Shown piece after piece: positions 1-6,556 of a DNA stretch of 16,315 nt. The stretch's first letter is position 1. Each line of letters starts with the position of its first letter. The position numbers and the translations under genes were made by a program. Origin of the DNA: Thomasclavelia spiroformis (lineage in GTDB: Bacteria; Bacillota_I; Bacilli_A; Erysipelotrichales; Coprobacillaceae); assembly GCA_018369555.1 (NCBI GenBank), contig JAGZCC010000053.1, forward strand, positions 1-16,315, given 5' to 3'. The notes below the pieces were generated by a model that saw nothing but the letters and a program-made list of their open reading frames with translations, did not search any database and was not told the DNA's origin.

Positions 1-97
1 TATAAATCACCTAATGAATATGAGCATGATTATTTAATTAGTATCAATTAATTAAATTTCTTACATTTATGTAGTCCGAAATCTTGACATAGTACCA
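1..97 (+). mobile_element. Probable right end of an insertion sequence with transposase C-terminal tail
   Basis: An open frame runs in from the left edge and stops at 49-51. Its last residues read YKSPNEYEHDYLISIN, which resembles the SPxEY ending of IS3-family DDE transposases. About 45 bases later the sequence passes straight into the body of a CoA-disulfide reductase gene that has no start codon or ribosome binding site. The stretch ends in TACCA near base 97, and IS3-type elements end in CA. The simplest reading is an IS inserted at about the third to sixth codon of the reductase. Only the tail is visible, so neither the family nor the exact terminus can be proven here. Confidence 0.35.
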
Positions 98-99
98 CT

Positions 100-2542
100 T
101 TGATTATTGGTGGAGTTGCTGGTGGAGCAACTACAGCTGCAAGACTTAGAAGAAGAGATGAAGAGATGGAAATTATTATGTTTGAAAGAGGTGAATATAT
201 CTCTTATGCAAACTGTGGATTACCTTATTATATTGGTGATACAATAAAAAGCCGAGATGTTTTATTATTACAAACACCTGAAGCAATGAGGAATAAATAT
301 AATGTTGATGTTCGAACATTAAATGAGGTTATTGAAATAGTTCCTGATCAAAAAAAGGTAGTTGTAAAAAAATTAAAAACTGATGAAATTTATGAAGAAA
401 GTTATGATAATTTAGTTATTGCAACTGGTTCATCACCGATTAAACCAAATATTTCTGGGATTGATAAAAAAATATTTTTACATTGTGGAATGTTCATGAC
501 ATGGATGTAATTAAAGCTCATATAAAAGAAAATAAGCCACAAAGTGCAGCGGTTATTGGTGGAGGATTTATTGGTTTGGAAATGGCTGAAAATCTTCATA
601 ATGCCAATCTTAATGTTACTTTAATTGAAATGCAAGATCAGGTTATGGCTCCACTTGATAAAGAAATGGCTAATTTACTTCATGAAAATATGCTTACAAA
701 TCAAGTTGATTTGATTTTAAATGATGGTGTAAAAGCTTTTTATGAAAAGGGTAATAAAACAAAAATTGAATTGAATAGTGGTAAAGAAGTTATTGTGGAT
801 ATGGTTATATTATCTATTGGAGTTAAACCTAATAGTGAATTGGCTGCAAAAGCTAAGATTGCTCTAAATCAAAGAAATGGAATTATTGTTGATGAATATT
901 TAAAAACATCGATTGATGATATTTATGCAGTAGGTGATGTAATTGAAGTTGAAAATTATATTACTAAAGAAAAAACAATGGTTCCATTAGCAGGACCGGC
1001 TAATAAACAAGCACGTATTTTAGCGGATAATTTGTGTGGTGATAAGAAAAAATATCGTGGTTCAAAGGCAACAGCGATTGCTAAAGTATTTGATTTAAAT
1101 GCGGCTAGTGTGGGAATTAATGAAAAGCAATTAAAAGTGATGAAGAAAGTTAAAAATAAAGACTATTTCACAGCCTTGATTAATCAAAAATCTCATGCGG
1201 GATATTATCCTGGAGCCACAACTTTAACATTAAAAATGATTTTTGATCCTAAAGGGAAAATCTATGGAGCTCAAATAGTTGGACAAGATGGTGTGGATAA
1301 GCGTATTGATACTTTGGCAACAGTGATTAGATTAAATGGTACTATTTATGACTTGATGGAATTAGAATTATCATATGCACCACCATTTTCTTTGGCAAAA
1401 GATCCAGTTAATATGTTAGGTTTTGTCTCTGAAAATATTTTAAGTCATAAAGCTAATTTTATTGAATGGGATGAAGTTGATGCTCTATTAGCCAAAAAAA
1501 AGATGATTTTATTATTCTTGATGTAACTGAAGAAGTAGAAAGAATGGTTTTTGCAATAGATGATTCATACCATATTCCTTTAGGGAGTTTACGTCAGCGG
1601 TTAAATGAACTAGATAAAAGTAAACTAATTATTCCATATTGTGCTGTTGGGGTTCGCTCTTATAACGCTGCTAGAATATTGATGCAAAATGGATTTGAGC
1701 GAGTAGCAATTTTATCAGGGGGAACAACATTTTATAAGTCAATGCATTATCAACAAAGAATCATAAAAAAAGATGATAATACTACTAATACTGATGGTTG
1801 TGATAAGAAACCTGATGATGGAAAAGTGAAAAATTTAGATTGTAGTGGTTTACAGTGTCCAGGGCCGATCATGAAAGTAAACGCTGCACTAAATGAAATG
1901 GAAAATAATGAAATCTTAAAAGTATCAGCTAGTGATATGGGATTTATGGCAGATATTGCTTCTTGGTGTAAAAAAACTGGCAATACTTTATTAAAAACAC
2001 AGCGAGTTAATAATGAAAATATTGTCTATATAAAAAAAGGTGTAGATGTTATTGAAAATAAACCTGAAGCTAAAGAAGGAAAGACATTAGTTGTATTTAG
2101 TGGTGATTTGGATAAAGTATTAGCATCGTTTGTCATTGCAAACGGTGGAGCAGCGATGAATCGTCCAGTAACGATGTTCTTTACTTTTTGGGGGTTAAAT
2201 GCTTTACGTAAAAGTGAGAATGTCAAAGTTAAAAAAACATTTATTGATAAATTATTTGGTTCAATGATGCCACGAGGTAGTCGCAAGTTAAAGTTATCAA
2301 AAATGAATATGGCAGGTATAGGAACTAAGATGATGAAAAAGGTGATGAATGATAAAAATGTTGATTCATTAGAAATATTAATGAAAAAAGCCATAGACAA
2401 TGGTGTACGTTTAGTTGCTTGTACAATGTCTATGGATATTATGGGGATTACAAAGGATGAATTAATTGATGGAGTTGAATTTGGAGGGGTAGCATCTTAT
2501 TTAGCTGATGCTGAAGATGCTAATGTAAACTTATTTGTTTAA
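100..2542 (+). pseudogene. CoA-disulfide reductase / rhodanese / TusA / DsrE-like fusion, broken
   Basis: This encodes a four-module cytoplasmic persulfide-handling protein, about 814 residues if its frames are joined. Module 1 is an FAD/NAD(P)H disulfide reductase: GGVAGG at the N-terminus, the redox Cys in SYANCGLPYY (residue 39), the NAD site VIGGGFIGLEMA, the FAD site YAVGD and the YAPPFSLAKDPVNM dimer motif of CoA-disulfide reductases. Module 2 is a rhodanese with active-site Cys in YCAVGVRS. Module 3 is TusA-like (CSGLQCPGPIMK). Module 4 is DsrE-like with the Cys motif ACTMSMDIMG. The frame breaks twice, each repaired by one extra A: in the 7-A run 466-472 and in the 8-A run 1494-1501. 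The first in-frame start-like codon is TTG at 100, with no ribosome binding site before it. Family members reduce CoA or other disulfides/persulfides and pass sulfane sulfur along. Loss of function by decay is likely; sequencing error in the A-runs is the alternative. Confidence 0.85.
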
Positions 2543-2571
2543 TAAAAAGCAGATTATTAATTGAACTGATT

Positions 2572-3246
2572 TTATATTAATGAAGATAAACGGTGTTTAT
2601 CGATAATATGAATTTGACCTCTAGATAAACTAACGTAGCCCTCTTTAGCAAAATAATTCAACATTCTAGAAACAACTTCTCGAGCTGAATTTAAATTTTG
2701 AGCAATTTGTTCATGAGTCATTTTAATATCAGGACTATTACTACGATTACTTTCATCAAGTAGAAAAGTTGCTAATCTTTTATCAAAACTAATAAATAAA
2801 ATTTGTTGCATAGCCCACATAACATCTGAAAAACGCTCAGTTGCTAATTTATAAGAAAATAATTCCACATGAATATTTTGAGAAAATAATTGTAGAAAAG
2901 CTGCAGAACTAATTTGGATAATTTGACACTTTGTTTGAGCTTCAACTAAAACATCAAAGTCGATGCATTCTAAAATACAAGCGGCTGACAAAACACAGAC
3001 ATCATCAGTATTTAATCGATATAAAGTAACTTCCTTACCTTCATCAGAAACAATATATGTTCGAAGACAACCGTTTATAACTACTAAAATGCCAATGCAA
3101 TCATTATTACCTTGATGAATCAATTGTCCTTGGTCAATATCTTCAATAATTGCATTTGAAATTAATAATTTCTTTTCATCTTGATTAAGATTATGCCAAA
3201 ACGGCAAAGTTTTACTTAATAAATTTATTTCATTCTTTTTTAACAT
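2572..3246 (-). CDS. Crp/Fnr-family transcriptional regulator
   Basis: A 224-residue regulator with a cyclic-nucleotide-binding-type beta-roll (about residues 15-125), a dimerisation helix, and a C-terminal winged helix-turn-helix (about 175-210, THEQIAQNLNSAREVVSRML). The ATG at 3246 is chosen because GGAAGGAG lies six bases before it; the ATG at 3249 is possible, and the longer reading from 3279 would put the ribosome binding site inside the gene. It lacks the N-terminal Cys cluster of oxygen-sensing Fnr but has Cys at 50, 60, 84, 90, 94 and 107, several in the effector domain (VCVLSAACILEC). It is convergent with the sulfur-transfer fusion gene, 29 bases away, with no clear terminator between. 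Regulators of this type often sit beside such fusions, so control of that gene through thiol or persulfide chemistry is a reasonable inference, not shown. Confidence 0.88.
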   Translation of the reverse strand: MLKKNEINLLSKTLPFWHNLNQDEKKLLISNAIIEDIDQGQLIHQGNNDCIGILVVINGCLRTYIVSDEGKEVTLYRLNTDDVCVLSAACILECIDFDVLVEAQTKCQIIQISSAAFLQLFSQNIHVELFSYKLATERFSDVMWAMQQILFISFDKRLATFLLDESNRSNSPDIKMTHEQIAQNLNSAREVVSRMLNYFAKEGYVSLSRGQIHIIDKHRLSSLI

Positions 3247-3293
3247 CATTGGCTCCTTCCAATTGAAAATATAAATCAATTATCACAATTAAT

Positions 3294-3345
3294 AAGGGAA
3301 GTAATTTGGATATATAATTTATATTTAAAACCAAATACTTCCTTT
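3294..3345. repeat. Inverted repeat upstream of the Crp-like regulator
   Basis: GGAAGTAATTTGG (3297-3309) pairs with CCAAATACTTCC (3331-3342) with one bulged A and a 21-base A+T loop. The stem can be extended by about three pairs including one G-T. On the plus strand it is followed by TTTTTA, so it could stop antisense read-through. On the minus strand it lies about 50 bases before the regulator start and could be a leader hairpin or a split operator. Confidence 0.5.
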
Positions 3346-3423
3346 TTATAAAATAAAAGTGTATTAATATTAAAATCTAGATATTCAATAACTATTATAT
3401 ATTATAAAAATTATTTCATCATT

Positions 3424-3448
3424 AAAAAAAGCTTACAGTTAGTAAGCT
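3424..3448 (-). terminator. Rho-independent terminator of the TVP38-family gene
   Basis: On the minus strand AGCTTAC, a TAACT loop and GTAAGCT are followed by seven T. The 7-bp stem begins directly after the TAG stop codon (3449-3451). Confidence 0.88.
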
Positions 3449-4033
3449 CTAAAATAATGATGTAACCCAAGACATTACCATTTTTAATCCTAAACTATAA
3501 GTAATAATTGACCATGGCTTACATATTAAAATAATAAAAATAAATCTTTTTAATGACATCGGTGTTAAACCTGCTAAAAAGCATAATAAATCATCTGGAG
3601 CGCAAGGAACAAACATTGCAATAGCAAATAATTTATCAAATTTTTTTCCATTTTCAAGCCATGAAATATATTTATCATAACTATTTTGAGAAACTAATTT
3701 TAAAACAATATTTTTTCCATAACGTTTAGCAAGTAAAAAATTTATTACTGATCCCGTAGAAATACCAATAAAATTATAAACAAATCCCCATAATGGTCCA
3801 AAAAATGCAACACCAATTACACAACTAACGCCTCCTGGAATAATTGGAATCACACATTGAATAATTTGAATTAAAATGAATATTAGTGGTGCAAAAATAC
3901 CAGCATTTTTTAAAAAAGTTTCTAAATTTTCTGGAGAAGAGAATATACCACTTTGATAACCAATAAGCCCCAGAAATAGTAAAGTGATAAATGATAATAT
4001 AGTAAGGTAATTTTTATTAAATGATAAATTCAT
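3449..4033 (-). CDS. TVP38/TMEM64 family (DedA-like) inner-membrane protein
   Basis: A 194-residue polytopic membrane protein. Hydrophobic segments occur at about residues 9-27, 45-70, 72-100, 134-155 and 163-186. The family core is visible: a glycine-rich first re-entrant region (IIPGGVSCVIGVAFFGPLWG) and a second one with the PxxPxD-type motif VPCAPDDLLCFLAG. The start is supported by AAGGAG eight bases upstream. The family is related to DedA flippases that recycle undecaprenyl phosphate and other lipids and affect envelope stress resistance; the substrate of this member cannot be read from sequence. It is a single-gene unit with its own terminator, and its promoter region holds a tandem repeat typical of response-regulator sites. 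Confidence 0.88.
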   Translation of the reverse strand: MNLSFNKNYLTILSFITLLFLGLIGYQSGIFSSPENLETFLKNAGIFAPLIFILIQIIQCVIPIIPGGVSCVIGVAFFGPLWGFVYNFIGISTGSVINFLLAKRYGKNIVLKLVSQNSYDKYISWLENGKKFDKLFAIAMFVPCAPDDLLCFLAGLTPMSLKRFIFIILICKPWSIITYSLGLKMVMSWVTSLF

Positions 4034-4084
4034 AATTTGTTCTCCTTGAATTAATAATTGTTTGATAATTTATTTTCTTAACCC

Positions 4085-4139
4085 ATTATATTTTTAAAGC
4101 CTAAAACAAAACTAGTTAAGATTCTTAAAAAATTCTTAA
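4085..4139 (-). promoter_or_regulatory. Promoter of the TVP38-family gene with tandem TTAAGAAT repeats
   Basis: On the minus strand a perfect TATAAT lies at 4085-4090, about 50 bases before the start codon, with no good -35. Two exact TTAAGAAT copies (4121-4128 and 4132-4139) repeat with an 11-base period, their near edge 30 bases upstream of the -10. This period and position are typical of activator sites for OmpR/PhoB-type response regulators and would explain the poor -35. The regulator is unknown. Confidence 0.45.
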
Positions 4140-4354
4140 ATATTAATATAAAATAAATAAATATTGATATTTATTAGATATATTAATTTAATCATAGGCT
4201 TCGTTAAAAGAGAGCTTTTTATTTATTGATACAACAAAATATATGAATATCATAAAATAGATTTGTATTAAACATTAATATAGATTTGTTTTTTTACAAA
4301 AAAACTTAATATAATCTATTTTTAAGTTTTAATTACTAAAAAAGATCAATTTAT

Positions 4355-4368
4355 TGTAAACGGTAACA
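4355..4368 (+). promoter_or_regulatory. CcpA catabolite-responsive element (cre)
   Basis: TGTAAACGGTAACA matches the cre consensus TGWAANCGNTNWCA at all 14 positions. It ends nine bases before the -35 of the pfkA promoter, so CcpA bound here would sit upstream of RNA polymerase, the arrangement usually linked with activation. This fits glycolytic control by sugar supply. Confidence 0.72.
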
Positions 4369-4376
4369 TTTTTTTG

Positions 4377-4405
4377 TTGAGTTTTATTTAAAATAATTTT
4401 ATAAT
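4377..4405 (+). promoter_or_regulatory. pfkA promoter (vegetative sigma type)
   Basis: TTGAGT (4377-4382), a 17-base spacer and a perfect TATAAT (4400-4405), followed by GGAGG at 4415-4419 and the ATG at 4427. The leader is therefore very short. Confidence 0.75.
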
Positions 4406-4426
4406 AATATTTATGGAGGTGTAGTT

Positions 4427-5542
4427 ATGGCAAACATAAAAAGAATCGCATTACTATCTGGAGGTGGAGATTGTCCGGGGTTAAATGCAGTTATTAGAGC
4501 AGTTACCAAAGCTGCAATTAATGAATACGGATATGAAGTTATAGGCTATGTATATGGATATCGTGGTCTTTATAACAATGATTACATAGAATTGACAGTT
4601 GATAAGGTTGAAAGTATTTATAAAGAAGGCGGAACTATTTTATATAGTTCTAATAAAGATAATTTATTTGATTATCTTGTTGATGATGGACATGGTGGTA
4701 AAATAAAAAAAGATGTGTCTGATGTCGGAGTTGAAAATTTAAAGAAAGCAGGAGTTGATGTCTTAGTTGTTTTAGGTGGTGATGGAACATTAACAAGTGC
4801 TCGTGATTTTGCTCGTAAAGGTGTTAATGTTATTGGTATTCCAAAAACAATGGATAATGATTTACCGGCAACTGATTTAACTTATGGTTTTATTAGCGCT
4901 TCATCTGTAGGAACTGAGTTTATTGATCGCTTAAACACAACAGCAAAATCTCATCATCGTGTAATTTGCTGTGAGTTAATGGGGCGTGATGCTGGATGGA
5001 TTGCATTGTATGCTGGAATGGCAGGAAATGCTTCATGTATTTTAATTCCAGAAATTCCTTTTACAATTGATAGTATTGTAAGACATGTAGAAAAACGTGA
5101 TAAAGAAGGCTATCCATATACAGTTATTGCAGTAGCTGAAGGTGCAAAATATGCTGATGGAACAAAAGTAATTGGTAAAATTGTTGAAGATTCACCTGAT
5201 CCTATTCGTTTAGGGGGAATTGCTAGTAAAGTAGCTGATGATTTAGAAAAAGCAATTGCCAATCATGAAGTACGTTCTGTAAATCCAGGACATATTATTC
5301 GTGGCGGTGATATTCAAGCTTATGATCGTATTTTATCAATTCGTTTTGGGGTTAAAGCAGTTGAATTGATTCATGAAGGTAAATTTGGAAATGTTGTTAC
5401 TTTAAAGGGTGAAGAAATGTCATACACTTCTTTAGAAGAAGTGATTGGTGATGCTAAGTTTGGTAAACAAAAGCATGTTGATCCAAATGGTGAATTAGTA
5501 AGAGCTGCAAAATCAATTGGAATTTGTTTTGGTGATGATTAA
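4427..5542 (+). CDS. pfkA: 6-phosphofructokinase
   Basis: Phosphorylates fructose 6-phosphate to fructose 1,6-bisphosphate, the committed step of glycolysis, in the cytoplasm. The 371-residue protein shows the PFK signatures: nucleotide loop LLSGGGDCPGLN (9-20), GGDGT (117-121), catalytic PKTMDND (139-145), MGRDAG (185-190) and HIIRGG (289-294). It is about 50 residues longer than the 320-residue E. coli enzyme. At the two phosphoryl-donor positions (E. coli G104 and G124) it has Gly120 and Lys140. Gly at the first favours ATP, while Lys at the second is seen in PPi-dependent enzymes and in some long ATP-dependent ones, so the donor is best left open. GGAGG seven bases upstream fixes the start. 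It is monocistronic, with a cre site before its promoter. Confidence 0.93.
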   Translation: MANIKRIALLSGGGDCPGLNAVIRAVTKAAINEYGYEVIGYVYGYRGLYNNDYIELTVDKVESIYKEGGTILYSSNKDNLFDYLVDDGHGGKIKKDVSDVGVENLKKAGVDVLVVLGGDGTLTSARDFARKGVNVIGIPKTMDNDLPATDLTYGFISASSVGTEFIDRLNTTAKSHHRVICCELMGRDAGWIALYAGMAGNASCILIPEIPFTIDSIVRHVEKRDKEGYPYTVIAVAEGAKYADGTKVIGKIVEDSPDPIRLGGIASKVADDLEKAIANHEVRSVNPGHIIRGGDIQAYDRILSIRFGVKAVELIHEGKFGNVVTLKGEEMSYTSLEEVIGDAKFGKQKHVDPNGELVRAAKSIGICFGDD

Positions 5543-5564
5543 GAGATGGAAACATCTCTTTTTT
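5541..5564 (+). terminator. pfkA terminator
   Basis: AAGAGATG, a GAAA tetraloop and CATCTCTT form a perfect 8-bp stem followed by TTTT. The stem starts inside the TAA stop codon. Confidence 0.93.
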
Positions 5565-5624
5565 ATTTGTAATCATTATTTTAAAGATATATTAATAGCT
5601 ATTTGTTACTAATAAATGGAAAAT

Positions 5625-5659
5625 AAAAAATTTTAGGATACCTAAATTATTGGTATCCT
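5625..5659 (-). terminator. Probable terminator of the DHFR-like gene
   Basis: AGGATACC/GGTATCCT forms an 8-bp perfect stem (5635-5642 with 5652-5659) around a 9-base loop, just past the end of the minus-strand gene. On that strand the T-tract comes four bases after the stem. Confidence 0.65.
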
Positions 5660-5677
5660 TTAAATTAAAAAATATAA

Positions 5678-6208
5678 TTAACGACGTGAATAGATTAATT
5701 CTGTTATGCCATTATAAGATTGAGTAGTTTTTAATTTCAATTTAAGTTCTTTGAATATTGGTTCAAAAAGTCTAATCCCATCACCTAAAATAGTTGGAAT
5801 AATAGAAATATAATACTCATCAATTAAATTATCTTGAATTAATGGCTGAATAATTTTTGCACCTCCACAAATCCAAATAGATTTTCCATCTTTTTGTTTT
5901 AAATCATTGATAAGTTCACTAGGATTTTTTTGTACAAAATTAATATTATCAGTAGAATCTAATTTTCTATGTGTGATTATATAACTTGTTAAAGAATCAT
6001 ATATCCATTTATCCGGTGATAATTCATTTTTTATTTGATAATATGTATTCCAACCCATAATAACAGTACCTACATTTTTTATAAAAGAAGAATATGTATC
6101 AATATGTTCTTCATCAGTATTTTGACCCTGTAACCAATCAACTCTACCATCTTTACTAGCAATAAAACCATCTAGACTCATTGCAATATATAAAATAACT
6201 TTTCTCAT
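5678..6208 (-). CDS. Dihydrofolate reductase family protein (RibD C-terminal-like)
   Basis: A 176-residue protein of the RibD C-terminal / DHFR-like fold, a group of NADPH-dependent reductases that includes YyaP- and YwjB-type proteins. Visible marks are the N-terminal strand and loop IAMSLDGFIA (8-17), the MGWNTY turn (51-56), the nucleotide-binding glycines in WICGGAKI (112-119) and the C-terminal strand YYISIIPTILGDG. It is too divergent to be called the housekeeping folA, and its substrate is unknown. The ATG at 6208 is chosen because AAGGTGG lies eight bases before it; a GTG at 6220 would overlap that site. The gene stands alone, divergent from the small gene at 6341. Confidence 0.86.
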   Translation of the reverse strand: MRKVILYIAMSLDGFIASKDGRVDWLQGQNTDEEHIDTYSSFIKNVGTVIMGWNTYYQIKNELSPDKWIYDSLTSYIITHRKLDSTDNINFVQKNPSELINDLKQKDGKSIWICGGAKIIQPLIQDNLIDEYYISIIPTILGDGIRLFEPIFKELKLKLKTTQSYNGITELIYSRR

Positions 6209-6241
6209 TATTTTTACCACCTTAACTTTAAGTATATAAAT

Positions 6242-6250
6242 ATTATATCA
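6242..6250 (-). promoter_or_regulatory. Extended -10 promoter of the DHFR-like gene
   Basis: On the minus strand TGATATAAT is a perfect extended -10 (TGNTATAAT), about 33 bases before the start codon. No good -35 is present at 17 bases. Confidence 0.5.
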
Positions 6251-6294
6251 TTTTATACCAAGATTATTATTTTATTCTTTATAATATAATTAAT

Positions 6295-6324
6295 TGCATA
6301 TTTTATATTTATAGGTACATACTA
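6295..6324 (+). promoter_or_regulatory. Candidate sigma-G (forespore) promoter
   Basis: TGCATA (6295-6300), a 17-base spacer and CATACTA (6318-6324). The sigma-G consensus in Bacillus is TGAATA, 17-18 bases, CATACTA, so only one base differs. A caveat is the very short leader: the ribosome binding site GAGGTGA begins at 6330, about where transcription would start. Confidence 0.45.
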
Positions 6325-6340
6325 TTATTGAGGTGAGTTT

Positions 6341-6457
6341 ATGAAGAAAGCAAAAAAACAACAACAATCAAATAATCACAATGCTAAAGATCAATTAGGT
6401 GATGATAATATTGTTGTATCAGGAAATAAACAAAATTCTCAAATGAATCATCGATAA
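6341..6457 (+). CDS. Unrecognised 38-residue hydrophilic protein, possible small spore protein
   Basis: I do not recognise this gene by sequence. It starts at an ATG preceded by GAGGTGA with four bases between, encodes 38 residues and is followed at once by a strong terminator, so it is a complete small transcription unit rather than a chance ORF. The product is fully hydrophilic and rich in Asn, Gln and Lys, with a basic N-terminus (MKKAKKQQQS) and no Cys, Trp, Phe or Tyr; no membrane segment or signal peptide is present. Composition, size and the sigma-G-like promoter together suggest a minor small acid-soluble spore protein or another forespore protein. That function is inference only. Confidence 0.65.
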   Translation: MKKAKKQQQSNNHNAKDQLGDDNIVVSGNKQNSQMNHR

Positions 6458-6465
6458 AAATATGC

Positions 6466-6494
6466 GGAAACTTATACAAGTTTCCCTTTTTTTT
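6466..6494 (+). terminator. Terminator of the 38-residue gene
   Basis: GGAAACTT, an ATAC loop and AAGTTTCC form a perfect 8-bp stem, followed by C and eight T. It separates the small gene from the ABC transporter genes. Confidence 0.93.
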
Positions 6495-6556
6495 ACATTA
6501 TTTCAAGAATTTTATATTGTATTTATTTGATAGATTATTTACAGGGAGGTAGAGAT

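Larger units (their letters stand above)
4034..4426. other. 393-base intergenic region between divergent genes
   Basis: A very A+T-rich divergent region. It holds the minus-strand promoter and tandem repeat (4085-4139), a palindrome at 4280-4319 (ATAGATT/AATCTAT arms around GTTTTTTT/AAAAAAAC), the cre site (4355-4368) and the pfkA promoter. Bases 4141-4279 show nothing convincing: no ORF with a ribosome binding site and no riboswitch that I recognise. Confidence 0.5.

Noticed and set aside
2026..2400. 124-codon open frame on the minus strand within the DsrE-like module
   Set aside because: A shadow of the real coding frame; no start signals and composition follows the opposite strand codons.
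4280..4319. Nested palindrome with GTTTTTTT/AAAAAAAC core between the TVP38-family gene and pfkA
   Set aside because: Almost pure A and T with unpaired bases between its two arm pairs; easily arises by chance in this composition and is not placed as a terminator for either neighbour.
4034..4426. Possible riboswitch in the long pfkA upstream region
   Set aside because: The pfkA promoter sits only about 25 bases before the start codon, leaving no room for a leader, and no known riboswitch core was recognised.
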